Assembly: GCA_964606405.1 (NCBI GenBank)
Contig: CAZSGH010000068.1
Coordinates: 1 to 10,163, forward strand
From: GCA-002282575 sp964606405
GTDB taxonomy: Bacteria; Pseudomonadota; Gammaproteobacteria; Thiomicrospirales; Thiomicrospiraceae
Length of the DNA stretch: 10,163 nucleotides
Direction of reading: 5' to 3'
Both the position numbers and the translations under genes were made by a program. How positions within the stretch are numbered: position 1 is the first letter of the stretch; every line of letters starts with the position of its first letter. Positions 1-6,215 of this stretch are shown here, in pieces. The notes under the pieces were generated by a model, which saw nothing but the letters and a program-made list of their open reading frames with translations, searched no databases and had not been told where the DNA came from.

Positions 1-24
1 GGCTTGTTGGTAGTTATTTGTCAT
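1..24 (-). CDS. 5' end of an unidentified gene leaving the window at the left
   Basis: An ATG at 24..22 on the minus strand opens a frame reading MTNNYQQA that runs off the window. An AAGGTG ribosome binding site lies 5 nt upstream (about 30..35), which is the main support for a real start. It is oriented like all the other genes, downstream of the AAA ATPase gene that ends at 145. Eight residues do not allow any family assignment. Confidence 0.5.
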
Positions 25-40
25 GATTGCACCTTATCTG

Positions 41-62
41 CTTAAGTTAAGTTAAACTTAAG
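41..62. repeat. Inverted repeat upstream of the left-edge gene
   Basis: CTTAAGTT (41-48) and AACTTAAG (55-62) form a perfect 8-bp inverted repeat around a 6-bp centre. It sits just upstream of the probable ribosome binding site of the left-edge gene. It is AT-rich and lacks a T tract, so an operator or mRNA leader hairpin is more likely than an intrinsic terminator. The pattern is seen; the role is inferred. Confidence 0.5.
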
Positions 63-144
63 AGACAGTGCGACAAAATGCGTCTTATTTGGTTTTTATA
101 ATAATCATTTGTGCAACAAAAAGCGTCGAACAAATTATGGGCTA

Positions 145-1338
145 TTAATACAAAAACCCAAAAAGCCATAGAGGAATGCGCTGTCCGCGCCCATGTTCGA
201 TGTTATCAATCGCTAAGTAAGCAGGCTGCTGAGCATCTTGAATCTGTCGAGTCGTTTTACTTTCACCGCCGACTTCAAAAAGCTTTTCACCATCGACCAG
301 GAAATCGGCTTTATTGGGGTAGCGCAGCTCATGTTTTTGCGATACTTGGCTTACAAAAAATGTCTCACGCAAGGTGCCAATATCGGGTTGATTGCACAAA
401 GCATAAAAGCTATTGGTATTGGCTAAATAGAGTTTTTCAGGTTTAGCCATCATTGCGGTATTTTTACCCTCTCCCCAAACCCCTCTAATCAGTTCTGCTT
501 GTTCCAAATAGTTCAGGTAGGTGTAAACTGAGTTGCGACTAACGCCAATGGCTGCCGCCATTTTACTAATGTTAAGTTCTTGTGGTTTTGCTTGGCACAA
601 CATGACCATCATTTTCTTAAGACTCGCAAGCTTGTCTTGCTCAATATTAAATAGCTTGGCTAAATCTAGATCTATCGCTAGGGCAATGGTTTGAGAGAGT
701 TTAATGGTGTAGGAAGCTTCGGACTCCATAAAATAAGGGTAGTAACCCTGCTTTAAATAATCTTTAAAAAACGTTAAAGGGCGTACTTTTTGACAAATTT
801 CGTGCGTGATTTGCTGATGATGATCACAAATTTCTGCCAATGAATAGGGCTGAAATGTTTGCGCTTGGGTAAGGTTGAGGTATTCTCGAAACGATAGCCC
901 CGACAAATGATGCATGACGGCTCGGCGCGATAAGTCGGCCTTGCTATGTTCGAGATGGAGTGCCGATGAGCCAGAGAAGATGACTTGAATGGATAAGCTA
1001 TCGTATATAGTCTTTAGGGTGCGTTCAAAGTTTTGGTAATGATGAACTTCGTCCAGCACAAGTAGCTTGCCCCCTTCACGTTCGAATTGTGTTGCCAGTG
1101 CAAACAAATCGACATTGCTGACCAGAAGGCTATCCAAGCTCACATAGAGCGCTTCATTAAGATAATTGGGGCGCTGTTGGATTAGTTGCAACATCAGCGT
1201 GGTCTTACCCACCCCTCTGGCACCAATGATGCCTATCAGTCTTTCGTTGGGATTCAGCTGTGTTAACAAGTAACGTTGCCAAGAAGGCAAAGGTCTTGTC
1301 ATTATTTGCGCATAGTGTGAATAGATGGCATCTAACAT
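145..1338 (-). CDS. AAA_14/DUF4143-family ATPase with winged-helix segment
   Basis: A 397-residue P-loop ATPase of the AAA_14 plus DUF4143 type. Walker A is GARGVGKT at residues 39-46 and Walker B is LLVLDEVHH at about 92-100, followed by a sensor-like FSGSSAL at 121-127. Residues about 254-285 form a winged-helix pattern (ISKMAAAIGVSRNSVYTYL), usual in this family. The C-terminal part has a PD-(D/E)XK-like arrangement (D345, FEVGG around E355, K361), as seen in DUF4143 domains. The frame could open at TTG 1356, but no ribosome binding site precedes it; ATG 1338 has GGAG at 1348-1351 and is preferred. The length is normal for the family. Cellular roles are poorly defined; the proteins are common in accessory regions and often suspected to be toxin-like or nucleic-acid acting. 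The gene has its own leader with two dyads (1373-1423), and the winged helix makes autoregulation plausible. Confidence 0.9.
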   Translation of the reverse strand: MLDAIYSHYAQIMTRPLPSWQRYLLTQLNPNERLIGIIGARGVGKTTLMLQLIQQRPNYLNEALYVSLDSLLVSNVDLFALATQFEREGGKLLVLDEVHHYQNFERTLKTIYDSLSIQVIFSGSSALHLEHSKADLSRRAVMHHLSGLSFREYLNLTQAQTFQPYSLAEICDHHQQITHEICQKVRPLTFFKDYLKQGYYPYFMESEASYTIKLSQTIALAIDLDLAKLFNIEQDKLASLKKMMVMLCQAKPQELNISKMAAAIGVSRNSVYTYLNYLEQAELIRGVWGEGKNTAMMAKPEKLYLANTNSFYALCNQPDIGTLRETFFVSQVSQKHELRYPNKADFLVDGEKLFEVGGESKTTRQIQDAQQPAYLAIDNIEHGRGQRIPLWLFGFLY

Positions 1339-1372
1339 GTAACTGAGCTCCAGCAACGAATAACTGATCGAG

Positions 1373-1423
1373 TGTTTAATATGATTAACACTATATCACA
1401 CTAACTGTTCAATAGGATTAACA
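1373..1423 (-). promoter_or_regulatory. Two tandem 18-bp dyads, probable operators of the ATPase gene
   Basis: Read on the minus strand, 1423..1406 is TGTTAATCCTATTGAACA and 1390..1373 is TGTTAATCATATTAAACA. They match at 16 of 18 positions, and each has TGTT/AACA dyad ends. The copies start 33 bp apart, about three helical turns, so a dimeric regulator could occupy both on one DNA face. They lie 35-85 bp upstream of the ATG of the ATPase gene. No convincing -35/-10 pair was identified around them. The sequence is seen; operator function and the identity of the binder (perhaps the ATPase's own winged helix) are inference. Confidence 0.6.
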
Positions 1424-1457
1424 ATATCTCGTGCTTACATTTCACACCTTATTCTTA

Positions 1458-2858
1458 TTAATCTGTTGGCAACTGACTCAACTCCGCAAACTTCCCAGCC
1501 ATGGTCGGGTTTTTCCTCGTTAGTTTTTTAATGGTTACATCTTGCGCTTTGTCATTGGCAAGGCGAAGATTGCGGTCAGAGCCTAATAGTGCGTCTTTGG
1601 TTTTTTGTAGGTGATCAATCGACTTATCAATTTCAGCAATGGCTGTATGGAATTGTCGTGACGCCAGTTCGTAGTTTTTACCAAATCCTGACTTAAATGA
1701 CTCAAGTTCAGCCTCGAAATTGGTAATGTCGATGTTTTGCGCTCTCATCAACGCCAACTCTGTTTTGTATTGCAGCGAGTTCATGGCGGCATTGCGCAAT
1801 AACGTTATGATGGGAATGAAAAACTGGGGACGTACCACGTACATTTTGGGGTAGCGATAGAATAGATCAACGATACCTGAGTTATAGAGTTCACTCTCAG
1901 GTTCAAGCAGTGAGACCAGCACGGCATACTCACAGCCTTTTTCCTGGCGGTCTTTATCGAGCTCTTTCAGAAAGTCTTCGTTTTTTTTCTTGGTGGCAGT
2001 GGTATCGCTCTCGTTTTTCATTTCAAACATAATCGACACAATCTCAGTGCCCGATTCATCCAGATCACGGAAAATATAATCACCTTTACTGCCAGTGCTT
2101 GAGTCATTGTCTTTTTCGAAATAGGCTCTGGGAAATGCCGTCGCGCGAATACGGTTAAACTCCGTTTCACAATGCTGCTCGAGTGTTTCACCAACCATTT
2201 TAGTGGATAGTTTGGCTTTCATATCACGTAAGCGTTCAATAGTATCGTCTCTGTCGCGCAGTTGAATCTCATAACGCTCGCGCAAAGATTTTTCTTCGAG
2301 ATTTTTTTCAAGCTCAACGCGTTGAAGATTACTTCGTAACGCTTCACGTTCTTTCTCTAATTCACTGACAGCTTGCGTAATCGCCAATTGCTTGCTGATG
2401 ACGCCTGAATCGAGCTGAGCTTTTAGAGCCTGAATTTCCGCATCTTTGGCTGCTGCTGTTCGTTGCAGTTCGCCAGCCAACTTTGCTTCGGCAAGTTGAC
2501 GCTCTGACTGCTTTTCTTGCTTAAGTTGGGCAAGCTCATTAGCGAGCGCATCCTTTTCCTTTTCGAGCGCGCCCAAGGCTTGTGTCACGGCGAGTTGTCG
2601 TGCAACCTCACTGGCATCAAGACGCGCTTTCAGTTGCTCTATCTCGGTATCTTTCGCAAAAGCTGTTTTCTGAAGCTCACCAGATACCCTCGCCTCAGCC
2701 AATTGAATTGCTGCTAATTTGTCTTGCTCAGCCAGTTCTAAACGTTCATGTAGTTGCTTTTCAAAGTCACCATCGCGCACTTGCTTGAGGATGTCAGCGT
2801 AACCCGCTTCATCAATTTTAAAAGCCTTACTACAGTGGGGACAGATAATTTCATGCAT
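1458..2858 (-). CDS. DUF2130 family protein, coiled coil plus nuclease-like domain
   Basis: A 466-residue protein of the DUF2130 (COG4487) family. The N-terminus has a CPHC motif (C6, C9) typical of the family. Residues about 30-220 are a long charged coiled coil containing an internal duplication (53-116 and 122-185). Residues about 222-375 are the DUF2130 core: GSKGDYIFRD (256-265), MFEMKNE (277-283) and a following Lys-rich segment, a D...ExK order like the PD-(D/E)XK nuclease fold (D260, E279, K281). That nuclease reading is inference. A second helical stretch closes the protein (380-440). The ATG at 2858 is supported by GAGGAAG just upstream. No signal peptide or membrane segment, so cytoplasmic. 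The true function of the family is unknown; it often occurs beside restriction or other mobile accessory genes. Confidence 0.9.
   Translation of the reverse strand: MHEIICPHCSKAFKIDEAGYADILKQVRDGDFEKQLHERLELAEQDKLAAIQLAEARVSGELQKTAFAKDTEIEQLKARLDASEVARQLAVTQALGALEKEKDALANELAQLKQEKQSERQLAEAKLAGELQRTAAAKDAEIQALKAQLDSGVISKQLAITQAVSELEKEREALRSNLQRVELEKNLEEKSLRERYEIQLRDRDDTIERLRDMKAKLSTKMVGETLEQHCETEFNRIRATAFPRAYFEKDNDSSTGSKGDYIFRDLDESGTEIVSIMFEMKNESDTTATKKKNEDFLKELDKDRQEKGCEYAVLVSLLEPESELYNSGIVDLFYRYPKMYVVRPQFFIPIITLLRNAAMNSLQYKTELALMRAQNIDITNFEAELESFKSGFGKNYELASRQFHTAIAEIDKSIDHLQKTKDALLGSDRNLRLANDKAQDVTIKKLTRKNPTMAGKFAELSQLPTD
2304..2702 (-). repeat. Tandem internal duplication within the DUF2130 coiled coil
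   Basis: Residues 53-116 and 122-185 of the DUF2130 protein align without gaps, with 35 of 64 residues identical. Both units begin LAEA, carry GELQ and AKD, then QLA.TQA and LEKE. The unit length is 69 residues (207 bp). The DNA copies are 2511-2702 and 2304-2495. This is a diverged tandem duplication lengthening the coiled coil rather than a recent copy. Confidence 0.75.
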
Positions 2859-2902
2859 TGTGGACTTCCTCTTTCCAGTGAAACGCTAGGCGATAGTCTT
2901 CA

Positions 2903-2931
2903 AAAGTAACTAGTGATTCTTTGATTTTCAA
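2903..2931 (-). promoter_or_regulatory. Candidate promoter for the DUF2130 gene
   Basis: On the minus strand TTGAAA (2931..2926) and TACTTT (2908..2903) are separated by exactly 17 bp, about 45 bp upstream of the ATG at 2858. The -35 box is good and the -10 box is weak, so this is a candidate only. Confidence 0.35.
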
Positions 2932-2943
2932 GTTTAGCAAATA

Positions 2944-3072
2944 CTAAGCTGCAGTAATCACCGAATTGATCAACGGCGCAAAGTAAAAATGCACGGGACT
3001 ATTGCCCGAAGAATCGGTTTCAACTGTTTTCTTGCTAAAGCTTGGCATGTCATGGGTTGATATTCCTCTCAT
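2944..3072 (-). CDS. Possible small protein, 42 residues
   Basis: A short frame (ATG 3072..3070, TAG at 2944) lies in the gap between the DnaB-like and DUF2130 genes. It starts MRGISTHDMPSFSKK and ends LINSVITAA. Support is a strong ribosome binding site, AGAAGGTGA, with AAGGTG 7 nt from the ATG; this site also lies in a small hairpin. The peptide has a polar first half and a more apolar C-terminal half (HFYFAPLINSVITAA), but no clear membrane helix. I do not recognise a family. It could be a genuine small protein, a leader peptide for the DUF2130 gene, or a remnant of a longer gene. Absence of homologues would argue against it. Confidence 0.4.
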   Translation of the reverse strand: MRGISTHDMPSFSKKTVETDSSGNSPVHFYFAPLINSVITAA

Positions 3073-3078
3073 AGAATT

Positions 3079-3092
3079 TCACCTTCTGGTGA
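3079..3092 (-). promoter_or_regulatory. Hairpin covering the ribosome binding site of the small ORF
   Basis: The minus-strand RNA reads UCACC-AGAA-GGUGA: a perfect 5-bp stem with a 4-nt loop. The Shine-Dalgarno AAGGUG of the 42-residue ORF lies partly in the loop and partly in the 3' arm, so folding would hide it. The stem is short, so any effect is likely modest. Confidence 0.4.
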
Positions 3093-3142
3093 GACTTTAA
3101 TCTATGATCGTTTACACAGTTTAAATTACAGGTTCACACAAA

Positions 3143-4108
3143 CTAATCAAATGAGTCGTCAACAATATCTGTAAAGGAATCTTCGATCATATTCTCAAAT
3201 GGATCGTCAAACAAGACTGTTGTTTCATTTGTCCACCAACTCTTAGGAGCATTTTCAAAACGACAGTACTCTCTAACAAAAGCTAAGGGAATACTGCCCA
3301 ATAAATCATTAGGTTGCTTAGCAACAATTATCTCGGCAAAAGTAGACAAATTATCTACATATGCATTATAAGGTTCGTCGCGATAAATAAATAGCACAGT
3401 ATCTGCAAATTCAATACCATCAGAATTACGAAAATCAGTTAATCGTGGTCGCTTGTTTAAACGGTGCTCTAGTTTCCGATCTAGTTGAGATAAAACTATG
3501 ACAGATACGTCTAACTCTCTTGCCAATAACTTTAATTTACGTAAAACCGATTCACGATCATGACTTTCTTTATTTACAGAAATCAACTGTAAATAATCAA
3601 TTACAATCATTGATGGGTTATTGTGTTGCTTTAACCTTTTTAGATGATCACTTATCGTTGAAACAGTACCGGCACAAGCAACGAACGTTATGGGTGAACT
3701 TTTAATCTCACCAATTGCATTAGACAGTCCGAGCCAGTCTTGAGGCTCTATTTGACCTATACATAAGTCTTGTATTGATACACTACTAAGCGAAGAAATC
3801 ATTTGCATCATCAAATCCTCACTTCCTCTATCAAGGCTAATTATAGCAACACCCTGTTTACTTTTAACTGAGACATTTGCTGCAATATTCATTGCAAAAC
3901 TTGTTTTACCCACTCCAGGGCGGCTGGCGATAATTGTCAAGTCCCCTTTCTTCAGGCCAGTAATGAACCTGTCCAGATTTTTATAACCAGTTTTAATACC
4001 CGTCACAGGACCTAGCCTTTCGTATGCGTGATTTATGGTTTTAACGCACTGCTCTAAAACATCATTACAAGTAAAATGCTGGCAATCACCATCTAAAGAC
4101 TGACCCAT
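3143..4108 (-). CDS. Stand-alone DnaB-like helicase C-terminal domain protein
   Basis: A 321-residue protein matching the linker helix and RecA-like ATPase domain of replicative DnaB helicase but lacking the DnaB N-terminal domain. Residues 16-32 resemble the DnaB linker helix. Walker A is SRPGVGKTS (62-70) and Walker B is MIVIDYLQLI (167-176). LSQLDRKLEHR (206-216) and FIYRDE (240-245) are typical DnaB stretches. Two key positions differ: the usual SLEM is SLDR (D93 for the catalytic Glu), and the usual KQRNGP is KQPNDL (P266 for the Arg that serves as arginine finger). The tail (301-321) is acidic, with repeated D-S/P-F units. ATG 4108 has GAGGA upstream and a good promoter, so the missing N-terminus is not due to a wrong start. 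A working hexameric helicase looks doubtful; a regulatory or island-specific role is possible. Confidence 0.88.
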   Translation of the reverse strand: MGQSLDGDCQHFTCNDVLEQCVKTINHAYERLGPVTGIKTGYKNLDRFITGLKKGDLTIIASRPGVGKTSFAMNIAANVSVKSKQGVAIISLDRGSEDLMMQMISSLSSVSIQDLCIGQIEPQDWLGLSNAIGEIKSSPITFVACAGTVSTISDHLKRLKQHNNPSMIVIDYLQLISVNKESHDRESVLRKLKLLARELDVSVIVLSQLDRKLEHRLNKRPRLTDFRNSDGIEFADTVLFIYRDEPYNAYVDNLSTFAEIIVAKQPNDLLGSIPLAFVREYCRFENAPKSWWTNETTVLFDDPFENMIEDSFTDIVDDSFD

Positions 4109-4145
4109 AAAATAATTCCTCTAACTTCTTTCGTTATAAATGGCT

Positions 4146-4174
4146 TATATAACTAATAAAATCTTATAAAACAA
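4146..4174 (-). promoter_or_regulatory. Promoter of the DnaB-like gene
   Basis: On the minus strand TTGTTT (4174..4169) and TATATA (4151..4146) are separated by 17 bp. A start near 4139 would leave a leader of about 30 nt before the ATG at 4108. This is the best sigma70-type promoter in the window. Confidence 0.6.
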
Positions 4175-4210
4175 TATGATAGAATATTATTTAAACGTTA
4201 TTTAACTTTC

Positions 4211-4247
4211 ATATAGTTTTATTGGCCACTAAATTGTGCGATTAATA
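4211..4247 (-). repeat. Repeated upstream element, copy 1 (before the DnaB-like gene)
   Basis: Minus-strand reading: TATTAATCGCACA (4247..4235), 17 nt, then ACTATAT (4217..4211). The same two blocks in the same orientation, 12 nt apart, occur at 9366..9335 upstream of the TolA-like gene. The 13-mer is identical in both copies and the intervening DNA is partly similar (TTAG.G). It could be a shared promoter/operator or the edge of an inserted or duplicated segment. Confidence 0.55.
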
Positions 4248-4474
4248 AACACATCATTCAACTGATTTGATGCGCCACATATGAAGTTTATTATTATCGA
4301 CATTAAGACAGAATGAGTCACATGCGAGTGATGTCTTGATTGAGGGTAAACATTGATGACCTAATGTCATAAGTACGCAGATGCGCTGCTAATCTGTAAG
4401 CTCCGCTATGGGGGCATCTCCAATGCTTGGTATTCTATTGCTGTTATTAAGTCGTCAAGATAACTACTATCACC
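4248..4474. other. Non-coding gap downstream of the envelope block, possible relic DNA
   Basis: No convincing gene is present. On the minus strand two overlapping frames stay open across about 4288-4440; one reads NTKHWRCPHSGAYR onward and ends DITRM, the other begins MTLGHQCL and ends RIKSVE, neither with a ribosome binding site. Their base composition is higher in G+C than the neighbouring block, so this could be decayed mobile-element DNA. Weak inverted repeats occur (ATGAC/GTCAT near 4356-4370, CAGAT/ATCTG at 4378-4396), but none has a T tract, so no terminator is claimed. Confidence 0.3.
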
Positions 4475-5638
4475 CTACTTCCATGACAGCTGAATTAGCG
4501 AATTCGGATTATGGATTGCTGCTTCTAACTGACTTGTAGGAAATGAATCCACAACGCTTAACTTCCCTGCTATATTTATTCTGATATGCTGATAACTTAG
4601 TAGTACATATGTTTTGGGCGACTCTGATCTTAACAACCCACTCAAACTACTATTCAGAACCAGCTGCTGCCATAACTCTTTACTTGTTAAAATGGGACGA
4701 CGGTGACTAGTATTAAACAAATCAATAGACTTCCCATCATCACTTGGGACACAACGCTCTGCTAAAAAACTATTTAGTGATAGAGAGCATATTTGATCAA
4801 TGTCTCTATACCCTAGTTTCCAATTTACAATGTACTTAACCCTTAAGTTATCTTGGCCATGAGCTAGCACATCAAAATGAGTGATTTCTGGAGACATTCC
4901 AAACTTTATTATTTGCTGAATTTTATTGATAACCAAAAGCTGATCTTGCTCACGGGATTGTTGGTCATTTGGGTTAAGTTCGGTACGTTCGTGTAATTTT
5001 GCTATTTGTTTATCGGCATCTTGCATTAGTGTAACTGCTCTTATTTTATTTCGTGCTGCGTCACTTAAGGCATGATCTATCCAAGAACTTGTTTGCTCTA
5101 GCTTATGCTCATACGTTGTCATCGCTTTTTCAATACTTTGATTGGTGGCCGACAACTCTTGCGGATTACTGTTTTTATGATTAATTAACTGCAATAGTTC
5201 TTGTTGTTTTGCATTTAACTCAAATAAAACGTCATTAACTCTTTTGTTTTCAGACATTAAAGCAATTAAATTTCTCTGCTTACTTTCATCAACATCTGCC
5301 ACTAAGTCAACATGATATGAAATAGTATCATCACTAATTTCGACGTTTGACTTATGCTCAGAAACTATCTTCGTAACGACGGCTGCTGTAACTCTGACAT
5401 CTTGTATTGATTGTTTATTGTCATTCATTTGAGACAAACGCTTTTGTGCGTCCACAAATAAATAAGCCTGTTCACTTATTTGTATCAGTGCTCTGTTGCG
5501 TGCAATGTTGTAAGCATCCTCAGCAAGCATCAACTTAGGTGCAACATAAGCAGCCGAAGCCGAAAATAGCTCGGCTTGGCAAATGTTACTCACAATAGCA
5601 AGAATAAATGTAGATACAATTCTAGTTAATATATTCAT
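4475..5638 (-). CDS. Secreted periplasmic coiled-coil protein with LPP20/FlgT-like N-terminal domain
   Basis: A 387-residue protein with a Sec signal peptide (MNILTR then a hydrophobic stretch, probable cleavage after A22 in CQA-ELF). Residues about 36-118 show the pattern of an LPP20/FlgT-type domain: a helix rich in Ala with an AR..AL motif (A46-L51), then two strands built around VVTKIVSEHK and ISYHVDLVADVD. Residues about 120-245 are helical and probably coiled coil, and 255-387 look beta-rich. The fold reading is by eye and moderate in confidence; no family is certain. The ATG lies 3 bp after the stop of the LPP20 lipoprotein gene and lacks a strong ribosome binding site of its own, so translational coupling is likely. 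It is the last gene of the envelope block. Its N-terminal likeness to its neighbour suggests the two may interact or derive from duplication. Confidence 0.75.
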   Translation of the reverse strand: MNILTRIVSTFILAIVSNICQAELFSASAAYVAPKLMLAEDAYNIARNRALIQISEQAYLFVDAQKRLSQMNDNKQSIQDVRVTAAVVTKIVSEHKSNVEISDDTISYHVDLVADVDESKQRNLIALMSENKRVNDVLFELNAKQQELLQLINHKNSNPQELSATNQSIEKAMTTYEHKLEQTSSWIDHALSDAARNKIRAVTLMQDADKQIAKLHERTELNPNDQQSREQDQLLVINKIQQIIKFGMSPEITHFDVLAHGQDNLRVKYIVNWKLGYRDIDQICSLSLNSFLAERCVPSDDGKSIDLFNTSHRRPILTSKELWQQLVLNSSLSGLLRSESPKTYVLLSYQHIRINIAGKLSVVDSFPTSQLEAAIHNPNSLIQLSWK

Positions 5639-5641
5639 GGA

Positions 5642-6205
5642 CTAATTGGCATTCTTACTTTCTGCAGCAACTCGATCTAATAAGGATTTATGAACGCTAC
5701 GTAGCTCAGTAACACTATCTGTCTGTAATTTTTCGTTTGGAAAAAACAACATGATATATGCGCGAAAAATCGCTCCCTCTCGCTTAACTTCTCGTTTAAC
5801 AACTTTATATCCAGCAACATTTTGGCCATTAATAAACTCATCAATGATTAGCTCACTGGTATTATTACTTTTACCATCTGACGACTTCTTTTGAATCTGT
5901 GATTTTTGAGCTGACAACTTCGAACTTGAGACACGAGCAATGTCAGTGAGTGCCAAAGTTCTCGCATCATCTAGTGCTACCTGCGGGTCGTTTGCAAAAC
6001 TACTGCCAACACTATAAACTCCGGTAGCATCTTCTGGTTCATAATTTAAAAACCAATCAGGCATATCTGACTGAGTTTGCTTAGCAATGTCCGCCTTTAT
6101 TGTCTCTATTTTTTCTTGTTGTTTTGCAAAATCAGTTTGCGCAGTATTAGAACCACAACCAGACATAAATAGTGCAAATATAAATGCGTAAAAAACATTA
6201 TTCAT
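5642..6205 (-). CDS. LPP20-family lipoprotein
   Basis: A 187-residue lipoprotein. The signal sequence ends in a lipobox FMSGC with C17 as the lipidated residue. Gly follows the Cys, so by the +2 rule it should go to the outer membrane. After a short charged helix (25-45), residues 48-157 match the LPP20 pattern: PDWF (49-52), VYSVGSS (63-69), DDARTLALTDIAR (79-91), SSKLSAQKSQ (94-103) and a final FRAYIMLFFP (147-156). Family members include surface lipoproteins of Helicobacter and the Vibrio flagellar protein FlgP; no flagellar genes are nearby here. The ATG has AAAGGT 7 nt upstream, overlapping the stop of the previous gene (10-bp gap), and it is followed 3 bp later by the next secreted protein. 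Anchoring or scaffolding in the envelope complex is inferred. Confidence 0.85.
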   Translation of the reverse strand: MNNVFYAFIFALFMSGCGSNTAQTDFAKQQEKIETIKADIAKQTQSDMPDWFLNYEPEDATGVYSVGSSFANDPQVALDDARTLALTDIARVSSSKLSAQKSQIQKKSSDGKSNNTSELIIDEFINGQNVAGYKVVKREVKREGAIFRAYIMLFFPNEKLQTDSVTELRSVHKSLLDRVAAESKNAN

Positions 6206-6215
6206 ATAATTACCT

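Noticed and set aside
111..446. Plus-strand open frames over the ATPase 3' end (111-446 and 238-426)
   Set aside because: They lie antisense within the well-supported ATPase gene or its tail, have no good ribosome binding site, and their translations resemble no protein.
1339..1356. TTG at 1356 as start of the ATPase
   Set aside because: No Shine-Dalgarno precedes it, while ATG 1338 has GGAG 9 nt upstream; the extra six residues contain no family motif.
2517..2788. Two plus-strand frames opposite the DUF2130 coiled coil
   Set aside because: Shadow frames created by the repetitive Lys/Glu/Ala-rich codons of the real gene on the other strand.
3520..3705. Plus-strand frame of 61 codons inside the DnaB-like gene
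   Set aside because: It is antisense to the conserved Walker B region and lacks start signals or recognisable content.
4356..4396. Inverted repeats downstream of the envelope block as a terminator
   Set aside because: Stems are 5 bp with unmatched loops and no T tract follows on the minus strand, so termination here cannot be supported.
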